Assembly: GCA_030770545.1 (NCBI GenBank)
Contig: CM061092.1
Coordinates: 16,183,501 to 16,247,500, forward strand
Direction: 5' to 3'
From: Macropodus opercularis
Lineage: Eukaryota; Chordata; Actinopteri; Anabantiformes; Osphronemidae
DNA: 64,000 bases
The notes beneath the pieces are model-generated. The model was not told where the DNA came from. It did no database searches and was given only the letters and a program-made list of their open reading frames with translations. Shown here piece after piece: positions 11,431-24,880 of the stretch (the stretch's first letter is position 1; each line of letters begins with the position of its first letter). Both the position numbers and the translations under genes were made by a program.

Positions 11431-14400
11431 AAAAAAAACAAACAACAACTTGGCGGGGATGGGTTGGACTTTCACACTGTGACACATTATTTCATTTAAT
11501 CCCCCCAGGAATGACTTTAAAGGATTGAAGATTCACTACTTGATTCACGCACTGCAACATCTGGTATTACACCATGTTTTATTTAAAATATATAGTACAG
11601 AGGCTACAACCTGACACGATTGTGCTACAAACTATGTAAACGCTAATGTGATACATAATGATTTATTGGTGTAAACATGTTGCATGGAGGACCAAATTAG
11701 GGGACTTTATACTTAACACGTCAAAATTAATCAGACGCGCAGCCCTGCTTTAATTCGAAAGCCTTTGACTCGTGACTCACTTTGGGCTCGACAGCAGTTC
11801 TGACACCTTGACACTTGTTCTGACAATCTGTCTTTGCCTGGCAAGTAGATAAAAGTAATGTTTTTCAGTTTCACATCCACTCTGAACTAAAGCCACCAGC
11901 AGCCATTGAGACCACATTGTGAATGGAGATTACCTCCTGAAATCTCCTGTATCCCTCCTAGACACCACCCAGCTGCAGAGACACTCGGTAAATTGGTATT
12001 TGGAAGACATGCTTCTGAAGATAATTAGCTTTACTTTCATGGATTACACTGCCGACAACAAAACAAGAACTGCAGGCGAGAGTGCTACAACTTCCAACTT
12101 TGTACCATGTGTGATTTCATAAAGAAGCCAGATCAAAGGGTTAGTTTCTTGTTGAGGATACACTAAATACCTCAAGAATGAATGTGTGCTGGTCCTGACA
12201 CAACACCTAGCAACAACCTGGCAATAGAGGACGTTGAAAAGCATTTAGCAAACATCACAAAAATCAAAGGCTCCTGAGGCATGTGCGCTGCTTCCAAACC
12301 AGACAAGACCTACAACCTCATCAAGCAGTATTTTAAGTATACACAAGCTGTTTTGCCTAAATTAAATTGGCTGAAATGTATTTAAATTATGTAATAATAA
12401 ATTATGTATTAAATCAGTTATCAAAACATAATTTAATGTGTTATACATTGAGATATCCAAGTATTTATGTTACATTACTTTACAACGTTCAGGTATGGTA
12501 CTATAGATTATAGGCAGCTGGCAGGGACCTGGATGTGGATGTGGACTGTCCCCCTCTTCACTGGGTGTCTCCACTTACTGTAGCGCGAGGCGGTTGACCG
12601 AGGGAGCATGGATAATAGTTGAGACGTGGGCTTGGCGACTGCGTAAGCCATGTGATTTTGGAAGGAGAAAGAAAAACTGCAGGTGACGTGAGGCTTGATG
12701 AGGAAAAAGGGGCAGTTGAATTAGTCTTAGTAGAAGTAGGCTGGTCCTGAATACCGACAACTCCTCACGTAGAAGATTTCATCTTTAAAATGATCTATTC
12801 TTGGACAACAGTCCTATATTGGGCTAATACCTAGTGTGAGCCATGGTGCCATCATTAATAGTTACCATATTTAATTGCATGGTAGTAAGAACAATAACTA
12901 GCAGGAGCCTGAGACAAACTTGGTATCTGTGGCATGATTCACATAGTCAATAACAAAGATAAACTCATTAACCTGACGCAGCAGGCACGTACTCAGGTCG
13001 TCAGGCAAGTTGCTAATGTACAAGCAACAGAATAGCATATATACGAGCTTTCTTTCTGCAGAAGCTGATTTTTCGGAGATATTTTGTAGATAGAGGGAGG
13101 TTCATAGGGATGGAGAGAGGGTCGTGGGTGTCCTGTGCTGGTGTTTCAGCGCCGGGCCTCTGTCGTGACCCCAGCTGACCTCGTGCTGTAAGAGAGGACT
13201 TGGAGAGTGAGGATACAAGAGATGAAAGCAGCAACAGATGCAAAACCCAGGTTATTGGCCATTCTCCACAAGATTACGTTTGCCCTTCTCCCCATGCCCT
13301 CGTCAGTGCGCCGCACTTCAAATAATCCTGCAGCGCGCTGTGGATTGTGTGTTACTTGTTAACTTTAGCGCGACTGCTACTTAGGAAAAGGTTAGGAAAT
13401 CTCGGGATGTAAGGCTGTGGGGCGGGCTGCTCGTGAATAGCTCGGCTGATGTTGTAGATTTTGAGATTTTCATTACAGGTCACAGGATAGCAGGAGAATA
13501 TAGGTGTTAAATGTCATGTTTTGGTGTGAGCCCCTCGGTGTCAAAGAGCGAGCACTTGTTCATACACTCACCACTGTCACGGGGAGAATTTGAAGTAGCA
13601 GATGGAGAGCTACTTCCACATTAAGCCAGTTTTCCACTAAACTAAACGAAACTAAAATACATATATACATATAATACATATATAATACACGCAAAAATAC
13701 GTATTTTTACTACATGTCTGAGTTTTCCTTCAGTCTTGTGCTTCTGTCTGATGGAAGAAGGGAGTAACACCAATGCTCCAGCTCATTCGCCTCTTGGCTG
13801 AACACTGTCTCGTTTTTATTATTTATAAGCTCACGGTGAGGTCCGCAGTCACATGTAAGCAGTTTATAGAGCAGAGGCCTGGGGACGCATCTCTGTGGAA
13901 GAACCAGTGTTTAAGCGGGGCGACGATGCGACGCTCTTGACCCTTACACGCCGGGATGTGTGTGGTGAGGAAATCCACGAAACAGGTACAGAGAGTGGGA
14001 GACAGGCCAGGCTGTGGTAAAGTCATGTTAAGGTTATGCTCACATTCATTCACATTTGATGCCTGAAGTGAAGCTGTTGACAGTCTTTCTTTATAAACCA
14101 CATCTAACGTAGGCAACAATAGAAATATGACAAGTTCATGGCAGTACAGTACAAGGTGTTGTGACTATGTAAACACATACAGTAGATCATGTGGAAAACC
14201 CACACAAATGTCCTAGTGAGCTGTCGATGTTACAGCTGTTTATATGGAGCTCATCAATTTGTTTTGCTCTAATCAACTGGCTACTTAAAAACAAATTGAT
14301 TTTCATTCGGTTTGACTATAATCTCTTCCTGTGGCCCTATAAACTATGTTTCCCATGAATTTAGGGCCTCGTTGTTGGCGTGCTTGTTTTTAAAGGTTCA

Positions 14401-15202
14401 GATTTCACGGACTTGATGAGGAGACATGTTGGGACATGAAAAAAGGCAAGTGGAGGTTGTGTGTGTGTGTGTGTGTGTAATTCTGCTTTTGTTTTACCTC
14501 TTTCATAAGCAGTAACATCATTAAATCTTTTTCATGTTGATGACAGCATTACTGATTGCCAAGGACAGAGAGTGTTCCTTCGTGTGATGGGATCACCCAT
14601 AAGTAGGCAGTACTTCCAATTAAACAAAGACTTGCCACATTTTAAAGACAGGTGTAGCTCTCATAGGCTTTTTCCTTTGAAGCTGGCAAGACTGGTTGGT
14701 TAGGTTTTAGCTGACTAAAGGCAAAACCACCAAACGTGTGGGATCTTTCTCGTCACTGTTGTTTGTCACTGTGCTGTGCACCACAAATGACCATGGAACA
14801 GCATTGCTCACGCAATTCACACGCTTTTCTGCTATTAGTCCTGCGAAGCGCGGGCCTGCTCCCTGTCTGATGCTGGGCAGGGACCAGAATGGAACTTGGC
14901 TGACTGAGCTCGGTCCTGGATCACTTGAATTGGGTTCCTGCTGGTGATGGTGAGACTGCTCCAGCGTCAGTGTGCTAAGGAACTCTGCCGCAGGTCCTTC
15001 CTTACCGCTGCAATCAGATTTCCACCTTGGATAATTGCGGACTGATTTACCTGCTTGCAGAGCTTAAGGCACCTGTCGGTTTGGTGCTGGTGTTTTCTTT
15101 CTGTCTTTCATGGCGTAACACACATTGGTATTTATAGCATTTCCTCTTTCAGATTTAGTTGTGATTTGATTTTAACTCTACTGTGAATTTTTACCTTCCC
15201 TA
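11431..15202. other. Intergenic, low information
   Basis: Contains a 16-bp perfect palindrome AAAAATACGTATTTTT (13693-13708) inside a TACATATA-rich stretch, and (GT)10. Open frames are short and unrecognised. Confidence 0.55.
14459..14478 (+). repeat. (GT)10 microsatellite
   Basis: Ten perfect GT units. Confidence 0.95.
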
Positions 15203-15330
15203 ACCTGACCTGACTTGACCTGACCTGACCTGACTTACTTAACTTAACTTAACTTAACTTAACTTAACTTAACTTAACTTAACTTAACTTAACTTAACTT
15301 AACTTAACTTAACTTAACTTAACTTAACTT
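15203..15330 (+). repeat. Pentanucleotide satellite, TGACC-type grading into (AACTT)18
   Basis: About seven TGACC/TGACT units (15203-15235) pass through one TACTT unit into 18 perfect AACTT units (15241-15330). The gradual unit change indicates one array that mutated and was re-amplified by slippage from one edge. It lies in otherwise unremarkable AT-rich DNA. Confidence 0.95.
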
Positions 15331-15884
15331 CCTCTTCCCAAATTAAACTTGTGATTTCATATTGCAAAAGTTGTCTCAGGTGCACGAAGAAGAGCCTTTT
15401 GTTTTTGACAGAACATGATGAATAAGCCATATTTTCTAAAACATTGCATTAATTACTGTAATTTAACAAACAGACAAGGGCTTCAGCTGCCTTTATAGCA
15501 CTATCCTGGCTAATTTGAATAATATCTTACTGCTATGGCCTACAGACCACACATCTGGCAGGTTTTCATGTTATGAGTAATCAGTTCGTTTTATTATAAA
15601 AGGCCTTCAGATTCAGATTCACAAATTTCAACATTTGCTATTTCGGTTATTGATGTATCTCTAGGTAGCTTCTATTGTAATGACTTTTTTAGTAAATCTC
15701 CAAATCTTGACAAAACATAATAGAACTAAACATTTTACTGCACTGCAAGCCTTGTAAAGGTCAGATCACGTTTTCCAATTCTTTGCTCTCCTCAGAAGCT
15801 AAAATTCATCCCAGCCATTTACAGCCTCCGGCGACGCTCGGCTTTGCCCTCAGTTCTCTCACCCCTTTTTTCCCCTCAAAGCAA
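15331..15884. other. Intergenic, nothing recognised
   Basis: AT-rich sequence after the pentanucleotide array, with no coding signal. Confidence 0.6.
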
Positions 15885-16165
15885 CATGAAACAAACCAGA
15901 GAGCAAGCAATTTTATTGTTCAGTGGTATCTTTAATTGTGATGAAAAAGGATTATGTAGATTTCCGTAAGCCTCCCTGACAAGACATATTTCAAAGTGAA
16001 TAGGCCATAGAACAGGAATATGTGTCAGTGGTGGAGGCTTAGCGTAACATCTTCTCAATAATAGGGTAATCCTGGAGTCTAGGGACCCCTCATTTACCCT
16101 CTCAGCCGAGAGATGATGTGCACTGGTCTCCAATTATCACCCATATTCTTTTTAAAGACAAAGGT
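15885..16165. promoter_or_regulatory. Candidate enhancer with SOX and homeodomain sites
   Basis: ATTGTT (15915-15920) and CAATTATCA (16131-16139) bound a non-repetitive block with several short complex words. Confidence 0.3.
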
Positions 16166-16839
16166 AAGGACTCAGACTGTGTGACTAAATGTCATAAGGA
16201 TATTGCTTTTATCTTTCTTACTTCTTATAGTAATAACTGTGGCCTGTAGAAGCATTGTCGGAACAAAAACAAGCAAAACTCTCAATTTAAGCACAAATTT
16301 GAAACACAAAGACACAAATATGAAGTCGGCCCTATTCTGTTTCTGTTGTTCTAGTCCTGTTTAAAGACGATAGTGTAGCCAGGCACAGCAGCAGGGTAGA
16401 GACGCCATGGCAACGCTGTTAACATAGAAATAAAACGAGTTGCTGTAAAAATAACTGTTTAAAAGAGCCAAATTTGTATGTGGTACCAAAACCTTTCTAC
16501 TTCATTTCATTAGTGTCACTTATCTTAATATTTGCATCATATTTACAAAATTAAGAAAGTGCTTTCTGGTGATATTGGTAGAAGGAAGACTTTACACTTT
16601 ACAAACTACTAAACCATTCTCATTTTAAGTGTGCTACTAACTGTGTCATTTGTTTTCTAATGCGGTAATTCACCAGGAGATTAAATAAGAGCTTTAGATG
16701 ATATGTAGTGATGGTAGACTTGTAGTTGTCTCTGCAAATAGGCTGTTTTAGTTTTCCTTAGTCTAATGTGGCTGAAACAAAGGGTGTGGAATAAAGGCTG
16801 AAAAGAGCTGTTATTTTCTGTAAAGGATAAACAAAGACT
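16166..16839. other. Intergenic, nothing recognised
   Basis: AT-rich. Includes one octamer match ATTTGCAT at 16530-16537, otherwise featureless. Confidence 0.55.
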
Positions 16840-17330
16840 AAGACTAATTGCTTCTGGAGGTCAGCATTCCAAATGTATATTCAAAGGAAGATTTATAGCA
16901 GTCACAGCTATTTATTAACCTGAATAGGCGATTTCGCAGTGGATCTGTAGAGAAAGGGGATATGAAAAGTTGTGAAGAATTGATGACGGACCCTCAGAGT
17001 GAGTGAGATAAAATTGACCATGAAATCTGGAGCTTGGAATTAAATTGGTCGGAAAAGGAGGAGGAGGAGAGGGGGGGGGGGGGGGGTTGATGTGTGATCA
17101 CAGAAACACAAGTGTCTTTATGAAAATGCCAAGGTTAATTTGCACAACAGTTAAATGCATAATTGAATAGTAGAAGATTTGCTTGGAATAAAGAACGCCT
17201 ATTCAAGAGAAGTGTTGTAAATAGTTGAGATGGTTATAGAGATTTGTGCTCAGCTTGGCATTTTTCTCTCAGGGCTTGTGGTAAATCCAACATCCATGAA
17301 GAGCTGTAAGCGTTGATGCTGGCTGGAGAG
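16840..17330. promoter_or_regulatory. Candidate enhancer split by a G run
   Basis: Two motif-rich parts (about 16850-17050 and 17130-17300) flank the GGA/G16 tract. The second contains GGTTAATTTGC and ATGCATAATTGAA (17156-17168). Confidence 0.3.
17057..17086 (+). repeat. (GGA)n followed by G16
   Basis: Four to five GGA units lead into 16 G. The tract interrupts a candidate enhancer block. Confidence 0.9.
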
Positions 17331-19689
17331 ATTTTGTTGTAGCTCAATAATAAAACATTTCACCTAAGCCGGAATTAACAGGTGTAAATGTCAACAAATT
17401 TCATTTTGAACCAATGTTTAAATTTCAGACAAGGTTGAAAGCTTACCTTTACAGGACACGATATACTGTATGTACATACTCCATTTTCTTTAAATGCCAA
17501 ACCCTGCATGAAATGCTGTGAACTTACTTACAGTCAAGCCCGAAATTATTCATAGGCTGACAAATTCTGACTTGCTACTTTTTGTTCAAATGTAAATAAA
17601 AGGTAGATAACTGTTTCCACAATGATGCCTCTTGTATTTATTATCTTCTGGGAGACGCCTGTGTCATTTCTAATCAAGACAAAACTTGCGGGTTGAATAA
17701 AAGTAACTTGTAGACTGTACTTCCAGGTATTTTACTGTTTCGGGTTTCTCAATATATAAAATCCTCATTTGAATCATTTTTGTGAAAAATCCACAAATCT
17801 CAAAAGATGATTGTCTTACTTTTCTTGTTTGGTTTGTGACAGTAATAAACTAAATATAAAGTTATACCGAAGGGCCTGGAAGGAAAAAAATATTCATCGT
17901 TCTCTGGTTTCCTGTCGTCTTGATACAGTTATAGAAGTTACTGTGGAAAGCTCGTTGAGATGTTTGATCAGTCAGAGCACAACTTTTATTTTATTTACAT
18001 TACTATTTTGAAGGCTCTGCAGTGTTTTCGTGAGCTTTTGAGAAATTTTAAATGTATTCAATCTAGTTAATTTTGTCATTACCTGGCTGATTCTTTTGGA
18101 GACTTTTGGGCAGTCCCGATGTTTCTGGCACCAACTGAAATTAGAAACTTGTTTCATGAAGTTCCGTTCAAAGGTATGTGCTGTTTATTTCAACATGCTT
18201 TGCACAGTTAAGTAAGTAGTAATTTGTATAAAACCTCGACATTTCCAGCTTGTTTCACTTTTTCAGTTACTGTACCATGTCCTTCATTACCTCTCAGTGA
18301 ATTAAAATGTGCTATATGTCATTACTTACAACTAAAGCTGGTCTGTTTCTTCCATTCAGTTATCACTGGGTTCCAGAAGACTACAGCAAGATGGTGAAGG
18401 GTGAAGCAGGCCGTGTGTAGCCTGAGCCAGATGAAGAGTCACCTCACATCTGATAGGACTGTGTTTATGTGAAAGGTTGAGCTAAATCAAATGGTGTCCT
18501 GCAGGATCTGGACCGATTCCATACAAAATTGCTCATCCAGTAAGAAAAGGCTAAATTAGAGCACTGACAATGTGAACTATGACAAGTTAGACCCAGAAAA
18601 AAGCTCAGTGATCAGTTTGACTGGACTGATCACTACTTGTCAGTCACATTCTATAAAATAATTCTCCTTTTTATCTAAACATGTTGGACATACAACACAT
18701 ACAGTCACAGAATATCTAAGTTATACAGAATAATTTAACCCAGTAATACTCGGTAGTGCAGCTTCATGCATATGAGCGGTGAATCACTGAACCTCCAGTA
18801 GCCGCAGTCTGCCGTCCTCAGATGGGGCAGAGTCAGAGATAGATGATATGAACCAACTTATCCAAGATTGCCTGATTCAGTAATGGGTGTTCGATTGAGA
18901 ATAAAATCAAGCTTCTTATTGATATGAGACATCATTTACATCAAAGTCACTTCCAGGACTCTGTCACTTGAAAGAGTGGGGTTAAGACCAGGGTGCAATC
19001 CACAGCCCGGGGAGGCCCTTTGTGCATCATGGTAATAGAGAACAAAGAAGGCCAAAACCTTATGCTATTAAAATAGATTCACCAAAACCAATTGTAGTAT
19101 ATTAGCTTGGAAATGACACAGAGGAACTGACGAGGGTTTTCAGTGGCAGACGGAGTTTCCCCATACCATGAAATTTGTATACTTCCAACTAAGAAAACAA
19201 TTCTTGCTGGTACGTTGAGCAGCCTTGCTGTTTTCACAGAGAAGGCGACGCTGGGAGAGTGAGGGAGTGTGAAGCCTCTTTAATTGCCTTCGGTCACCCA
19301 CAACGTTGAACCAGAGCGCCACGCAGCTTAGCAAAGGAACCGGGCAGAGGGCCTGATAGATATTTTATCGCCCAAGTTAACAGTTAATGAATTCCCAAAG
19401 TGAAATCTGTCACTTCAAAAATAAAGAGCAAGGCAAATTAAAGGGCGATAGAGAGAGACAGGGGAAGAAAGAAACTGGAGAGGCTGACACAGTTTTAAAA
19501 TGCCCTATCTTTTGGCCATCCCCAGTTTTTCAATGGAATAAAGAAAACTCAGCCTCTTTCTTCTCTTCTTTTCTTCCCCTGCTTCTTTTCTCTCCCTCCC
19601 ATCCTCCTATCTCTCACTCCGTTTTTTTCTCTGAAAAAATTCTCATGAATGATTTATATGTGTCTTGTTATCAGCAACGATTTCTATAG
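17331..19689. other. Intergenic, nothing recognised
   Basis: Long AT-rich stretch without sustained open frames. The part at 18990-19080 is slightly more complex but not distinctive. Confidence 0.55.
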
Positions 19690-20000
19690 ACCCCAACGCA
19701 TTCACCAAGACATTTGTGGCGTAATTGTTAATTTTAATGCCATAATGGCTTCAGATGGGAGCTCTGATTAGACATTTATTACACAATTAAATGAAACATA
19801 CTCAAGAATCACAAAAGGCTTCCGTAATTATTTCAGGCCATTAATAAAATGGGCATTAAATTATATTGGACACAAAAGAGACGTGAAATAGATTTCCATT
19901 AGAGCAATAGAGGCAGAGAGGGGTAATAGATCCTGCCTGAATTCACTCTGAAATTAATTGTTGCCCAGCCTATTTCCACACACAGTGGAATAAATGAATG
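19690..20000. promoter_or_regulatory. Strong candidate enhancer, dense TAAT/ATTA cluster
   Basis: From GTAATTGTTAATTTTAATG (19721-19739) to AATTAATTGTTG (about 19952) I count about 17 TAAT/ATTA cores in some 245 bases, against roughly four expected at 60% AT, in non-repetitive sequence. This texture is typical of conserved developmental enhancers bound by homeodomain factors. Confidence 0.5.
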
Positions 20001-23000
20001 AGAAAAGAGAGGAAGAGAAGAACGAGTTGGTGGCCGAGCGAGCGAGGGGAGGGGGTTACATTAAGAGCCTCTGATAAAAAAAAAAGCTTTTGTTTGACGC
20101 ACTACAATGGACCCTCAATTCAAGAGCGGGGGGGGGGGTTGGAGAGAGAGAGTCAGACCAATTTCAATCTTTGTCCATCCCTCCAGAGTTCTCAGGTTAT
20201 ACCCACTTTGCAAGTTTTGTTTGCTATTGGAAAGCCCTCGCTGACCCCACCTGTGAATACACATATCGAAATGTGAGGATAAGTATTTATCAGAGAGTAA
20301 AGTGTGGGTCAGGACGACAGCCACGGGCGACTGCTGTTTAAGAAAGAGAGGAATAAACGCTTCTGACAGGAAATCAATCTCTTCTTTGATTAATAAATGG
20401 CCTGCCTCCATCGTAGCAGGCTCTCTGACACCGAGTCACCTTCCACCCCGCGACATGATGGAGGTCAAGCTCAATAGACTCGAGAAGAAACGTGATTCTA
20501 TCAAAAGCTTGATCCTTCAAGAAAAAGGTCAATATTTTATTAAATTATAATAATATATACAGTAATAATAAGTCACTGAAGACACACACGTAGAAGGTTT
20601 CCTGTGAATTATGGAGTGAATTATGATTATTAAATAATGTGTACTGACTAATTAGTACATTACACTTTGCATACACTAAAATATTAATAATAATTATGCT
20701 ACTGGGTACAGTAAACATAAATGTAACTTTTTACTACTATTTCTGTGATGATCTTCAGTTTTTTTGTGATATACTAAAAATAGAACGTAAAGTCAAGAAA
20801 AACAAGTACTTACAATTTGAATGAATTAATTTATTTCCCCCATCTCTGAACAGTAAGATTACGGCAGTTAAACACATCAAAGCCCAACATATGGCAGAGA
20901 CATTCTGAACCCATCTCCAGTGGGACCTCGAAATTGAACCGTCTTTTGAACTAGCGTCCTCTTGAGATCTTCTGCAAAAGTGTAAAAGAAATGAAAACTG
21001 ATATCTCACAAGGCTAGAACGGATCATTCAAACCAAAATTAATTAATCATTCACTGATACAGATATGTAGTATTTCCGTCACTCTGGCTTCAAAAGATTT
21101 TACATTCTCTAACGGCCTCTTGTTCGTTATGTTTCATTTCGAGCGGCGGGTGTGTTTCGTTTTACAGTACCTACAGTCGAGCTTACATTTCACAAGCGGC
21201 TGTTTGTCCGCCTCACGATGCAAGTGCCTGTAAACAAAACAGACAGAAAATGTACGAGAGGAGGGTTGATTAATGTGCATAATTCAGACACAGTCAAAGA
21301 GCGCAGCTGTAGAATATTGATTTGTTTTTTCAGTTTTCTTCACCTGAGTCACAGTAGCTTGGGCAGCACGAGTTCAGGTCTCCGAGTGAGTGAGAGCACT
21401 GGGAGCCTATAATCACAGAAAGCTGTTCATTATCAATCATGGATGTTTTTGGTTTTAGTTGATTCAGATCCATAACTGTCACATTTCTACAGTACTCTGC
21501 CACATAACCAACACATCACATTATTGAAAAGGTTGGAATTCACTGTTCTGTGTAATGTTAGTTAAAAAGTATTTCTCTAGTAATTAAGAAGAACCGTCAG
21601 GGCCTAAATGCCGATGCCAAGCACGCACTCCAACAGACAAATTACATCCAGTGATGAGATATGGCTTGAGGCTATAATGAGAGGTAATATGTAAGTATCA
21701 ATGTGTCATAGGTGTTATCAGGAATAATTTACTTAGAAACTTGTAGAACAGCTGTTATTTCATTTCTGATTTTCCCCATATTCAAAGGGTGAATAACATT
21801 AGGTGTCATCGTCTCATTAGCCCTGATGGTATTTAGCAATAGGTATGACCTCAAGCTATGTGTGGCATTAAGAAAGTGGAAGTTCCTCAAAAAATGTTTT
21901 AAAATAAAAAGGTAAAGCAGATAAATCCATGAATAAAATAAGCATTAAATTAACCCTAGATGACAGCAAACATTTCTCTGTGGGGCTTATCATGTTGTGA
22001 AGATTCTGGCAGAGTTGGGGTATTCATGTTAGCAGGAATGTCATCATCCCTTCAGGGTGAGGCCTTTTTGTCAGTATCAACTGTGGGTGGTTCTCAAAGA
22101 GTTTGTATGCGTTACCCCCAAAAATGACTGTAGCAAAGCTTGAGAAGGACTGAGAAGGACTGATAAGGACGGCGGTGCTGACTGTTTACGCATAATCATT
22201 TAGCCAACGTACCGCTCATTTAGGTCTCATGTGTGATTAGTGATCGTGTGTTTGACGCTACAGATGATGAGGATGTAGGCAAATCGTTGTCGTAGAAGTC
22301 ATGACATTAACCCCTCTCCTATAGAAGCGTATTTCTTGGCAGGAGTTGGACAACCGTACGTAGATTGTGCTCTGATCCCATTCTTAGCGAAAACCAGTCC
22401 CCGTAGCGTTAAACAGTGGGCAACATGCGAAAAGTGAGCTGAAAGAAAACCAGATGAACTGAGGTCCATTCAAGATAACGTTGAAAGGGCAAATCTTTCG
22501 TTAGCGATATGTGATCGAAACCATAACGTGTACCATTACTTTTTTATCATAGAACAGCATGACGGTCAATAGTCATGGTCTTTCTTCAAGCCTAACTAAT
22601 GAAACCAAACCAAAAACTGTCTGCTGTTACATCTGACTGCCTCAAGTGGTAGATTTGTGAAATTTGGGAATCAATAGGTTCAAATTGGACTAATGGAAGG
22701 CGTGGGGGGTGTAACTGTAACACAAGCTCTGGACCTGCATTGTATAGGGTTTGAGTGAAGACCTTTCAGTCAGACAATATGATTACTACACAGTATTGGC
22801 CCACACATGAAGTCCAAGATTCTGAAAGGCATGTACTGTAGCACATCCTTGGACAGGTCACAACTACTTAGGTGCAGAGATTAGCATGTAGGTGCCCTTC
22901 TAATTTTAGTTACATCAAATAGTTCAATTCTGATGTAGACAGATGATTTGGGCCCAGCTGGTTCAGTTTGGGGAATTTGTTTCAATTAGTCAGCAGATGT

Positions 23001-23419
23001 GAGATTGCAAGTTTTCTGGACCTCAACACTAACAGAACAGGTATAGTGTTTATTAACTACATTATATTTGCTGTCAGCCTTTGAGGAGACATTGCAGGGT
23101 GTGGCGTGCTTCGTGCTCGGTTACCGGGCTGTTTATAATCCCATATGTTGATGACTGAATGGTAACACATGTCAACAATATGCATGCTTGGTTGCAGACA
23201 GATGTCGAACTCAACTTACTGGGCCACTAAGACACGTCAGTGCACCAGACATTAAAATGCACACGATTCAGGAAGTAGGAGAAACTGGTTGGTTGTTAAA
23301 TAAATGAATGCATACAATCTGTTTTCAGTCCAATTCAATTGAAATTCCAATACTTACAATATCAGTATTATAGGATATACATTATACATTGTGTAATGTA
23401 TTGTATTACTCTAAATTTA
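20001..23419. other. Intergenic with short motif-rich patch
   Basis: Contains a G10 run (about 20127), a TCF/LEF plus homeodomain string CTTTGATTAATAA (20384-20396) and the 10-bp tandem at 22141. The rest is unassigned AT-rich DNA. Confidence 0.5.
22141..22171 (+). repeat. 10-bp tandem repeat, three units
   Basis: TGAGAAGGAC, TGAGAAGGAC and TGATAAGGAC in direct succession, the third with one change. Confidence 0.85.
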
Positions 23420-23660
23420 TATTTTGTTATTGTCTAATAGCAATTCAGATTCTCATTTAGCTTTGCAAATCTTATCTGGTGAGTCACAGTCTCGTGTGAA
23501 AGGCTCAAATCCCCCTGCAAGGAAGGCCAGCTCTAAATGAGTTTTTTTTCTCTTAATGAAGGTCAGGAGAGAGTCACATCTTTCCTTTTGTGATAATTTA
23601 TCCCTATCTTCTGTTATCTCTGTTTTGCCCCTTTAATCCTAATTGTATTGTATAATTGTG
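23420..23660. promoter_or_regulatory. Candidate enhancer
   Basis: CTTTGCAAATCTTATCTGG (about 23461-23479), TGAGTCA-type and TTAATGAAGGTCA words in a non-repetitive block. Confidence 0.3.
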
Positions 23661-24830
23661 CGGTGTGGACCTGGTGGTTGTTGAAGTATTGCCCCCATCC
23701 TTTTATTTTCACCTGATGCTTTGAACTTTTAATTTGTTTCTGCTCTGCCCTGTACTACCCAGGGCTGCAGAATAAAGAGAGAACAGCTTAGGTTCAGTTG
23801 TTTGTAGTCATAGTCACGTCCATTTTGTGCTGTGCTACTGAGAACCATAAAGATATGATATACGACTAATGCATATTTTGTGTAATGAACCCATTTGGAG
23901 TCTACATCATTGCTTATAGATTTGACTCAATGGGACTTACAAACAGATAACATGAAAATGTGTCAGTATTATGTGCAGAAGTTATTTCTACTCTAATCCA
24001 TAGTATAAATATTATCAGCAATTATAGTATGTATGCGTTTCCATTTCCAGGAACGAGACCTATGTTTTGTTCATGGATCATCCATTTTAATGTGTAAAGA
24101 TAATGTGAGTTTACAATTATTACAGGGCATTTTCTGTAAAAGCACTCAAAGTTCGAAGTCAAAGTGATGCGCAGCTGTTATTATTAGTGTAGACAGCACA
24201 GGATACTTACTGCTACCGTGGTGTCAGTATGCCCCTTCAGTAAAGGGGTGAGGTTTGTATAACATCATATGTGTGCTGTCTTATGAATGTCAATCAAGTG
24301 GCAATTAAGCATGCAATATAACATGACACATAGGTCCCAAGCTGATGCTTAAGAGCAGTCTAATGATATAAAAAGGATCATTTTATACAAATTGTTTGTG
24401 TTTAGCCTACAGTGTTACGACATTTAAAAAAATAAAACCATATGTACCATGTACCATATTTAAACATGGGCCAGTCTGTAAAAGGGCTTAAGAACCTTCA
24501 GCTCAAAAAGTTATGAAAGTTGTAGACCACATGAGTTGTCCAGGTTTCTAATATTTCATTTTTACAGAGAACCATCACTAAATAGGATGGAAATACAATA
24601 AAAGGCATTGAAATGTCAACCCTAGCTTTTAAGAGTTTTGAGGGAGGACGCAAGGGTGCAGTAAAGAAAACCACTTACCGCTTCAGCACCATGGACAGTT
24701 CCGGTAGGGGAGCTTACCTCAATGCTCTCCACGGGAGCCCAAGTTGGCTAATAGGCTCTCTGTGTGTCAGGCCGCTCCCCATTCAGTGTTTAGGGCGAGA
24801 TGGATGGACATGTGTCCTTAGATAATCCTA

Positions 24831-24861
<31 letters not shown>

Positions 24862-24880
24862 CGTGCGTGCGTGTGCGTGT
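24831..24880 (+). repeat. Compound (GT)n/(GTGC)n microsatellite
   Basis: About 13 GT units followed by GCGT tetramers and further GT. Alternating purine-pyrimidine sequence, with Z-DNA potential. Confidence 0.95.

Noticed and set aside
15241..15330. Telomere-like repeat
   Set aside because: The unit is AACTT, not TTAGGG, so it is an ordinary pentanucleotide satellite.
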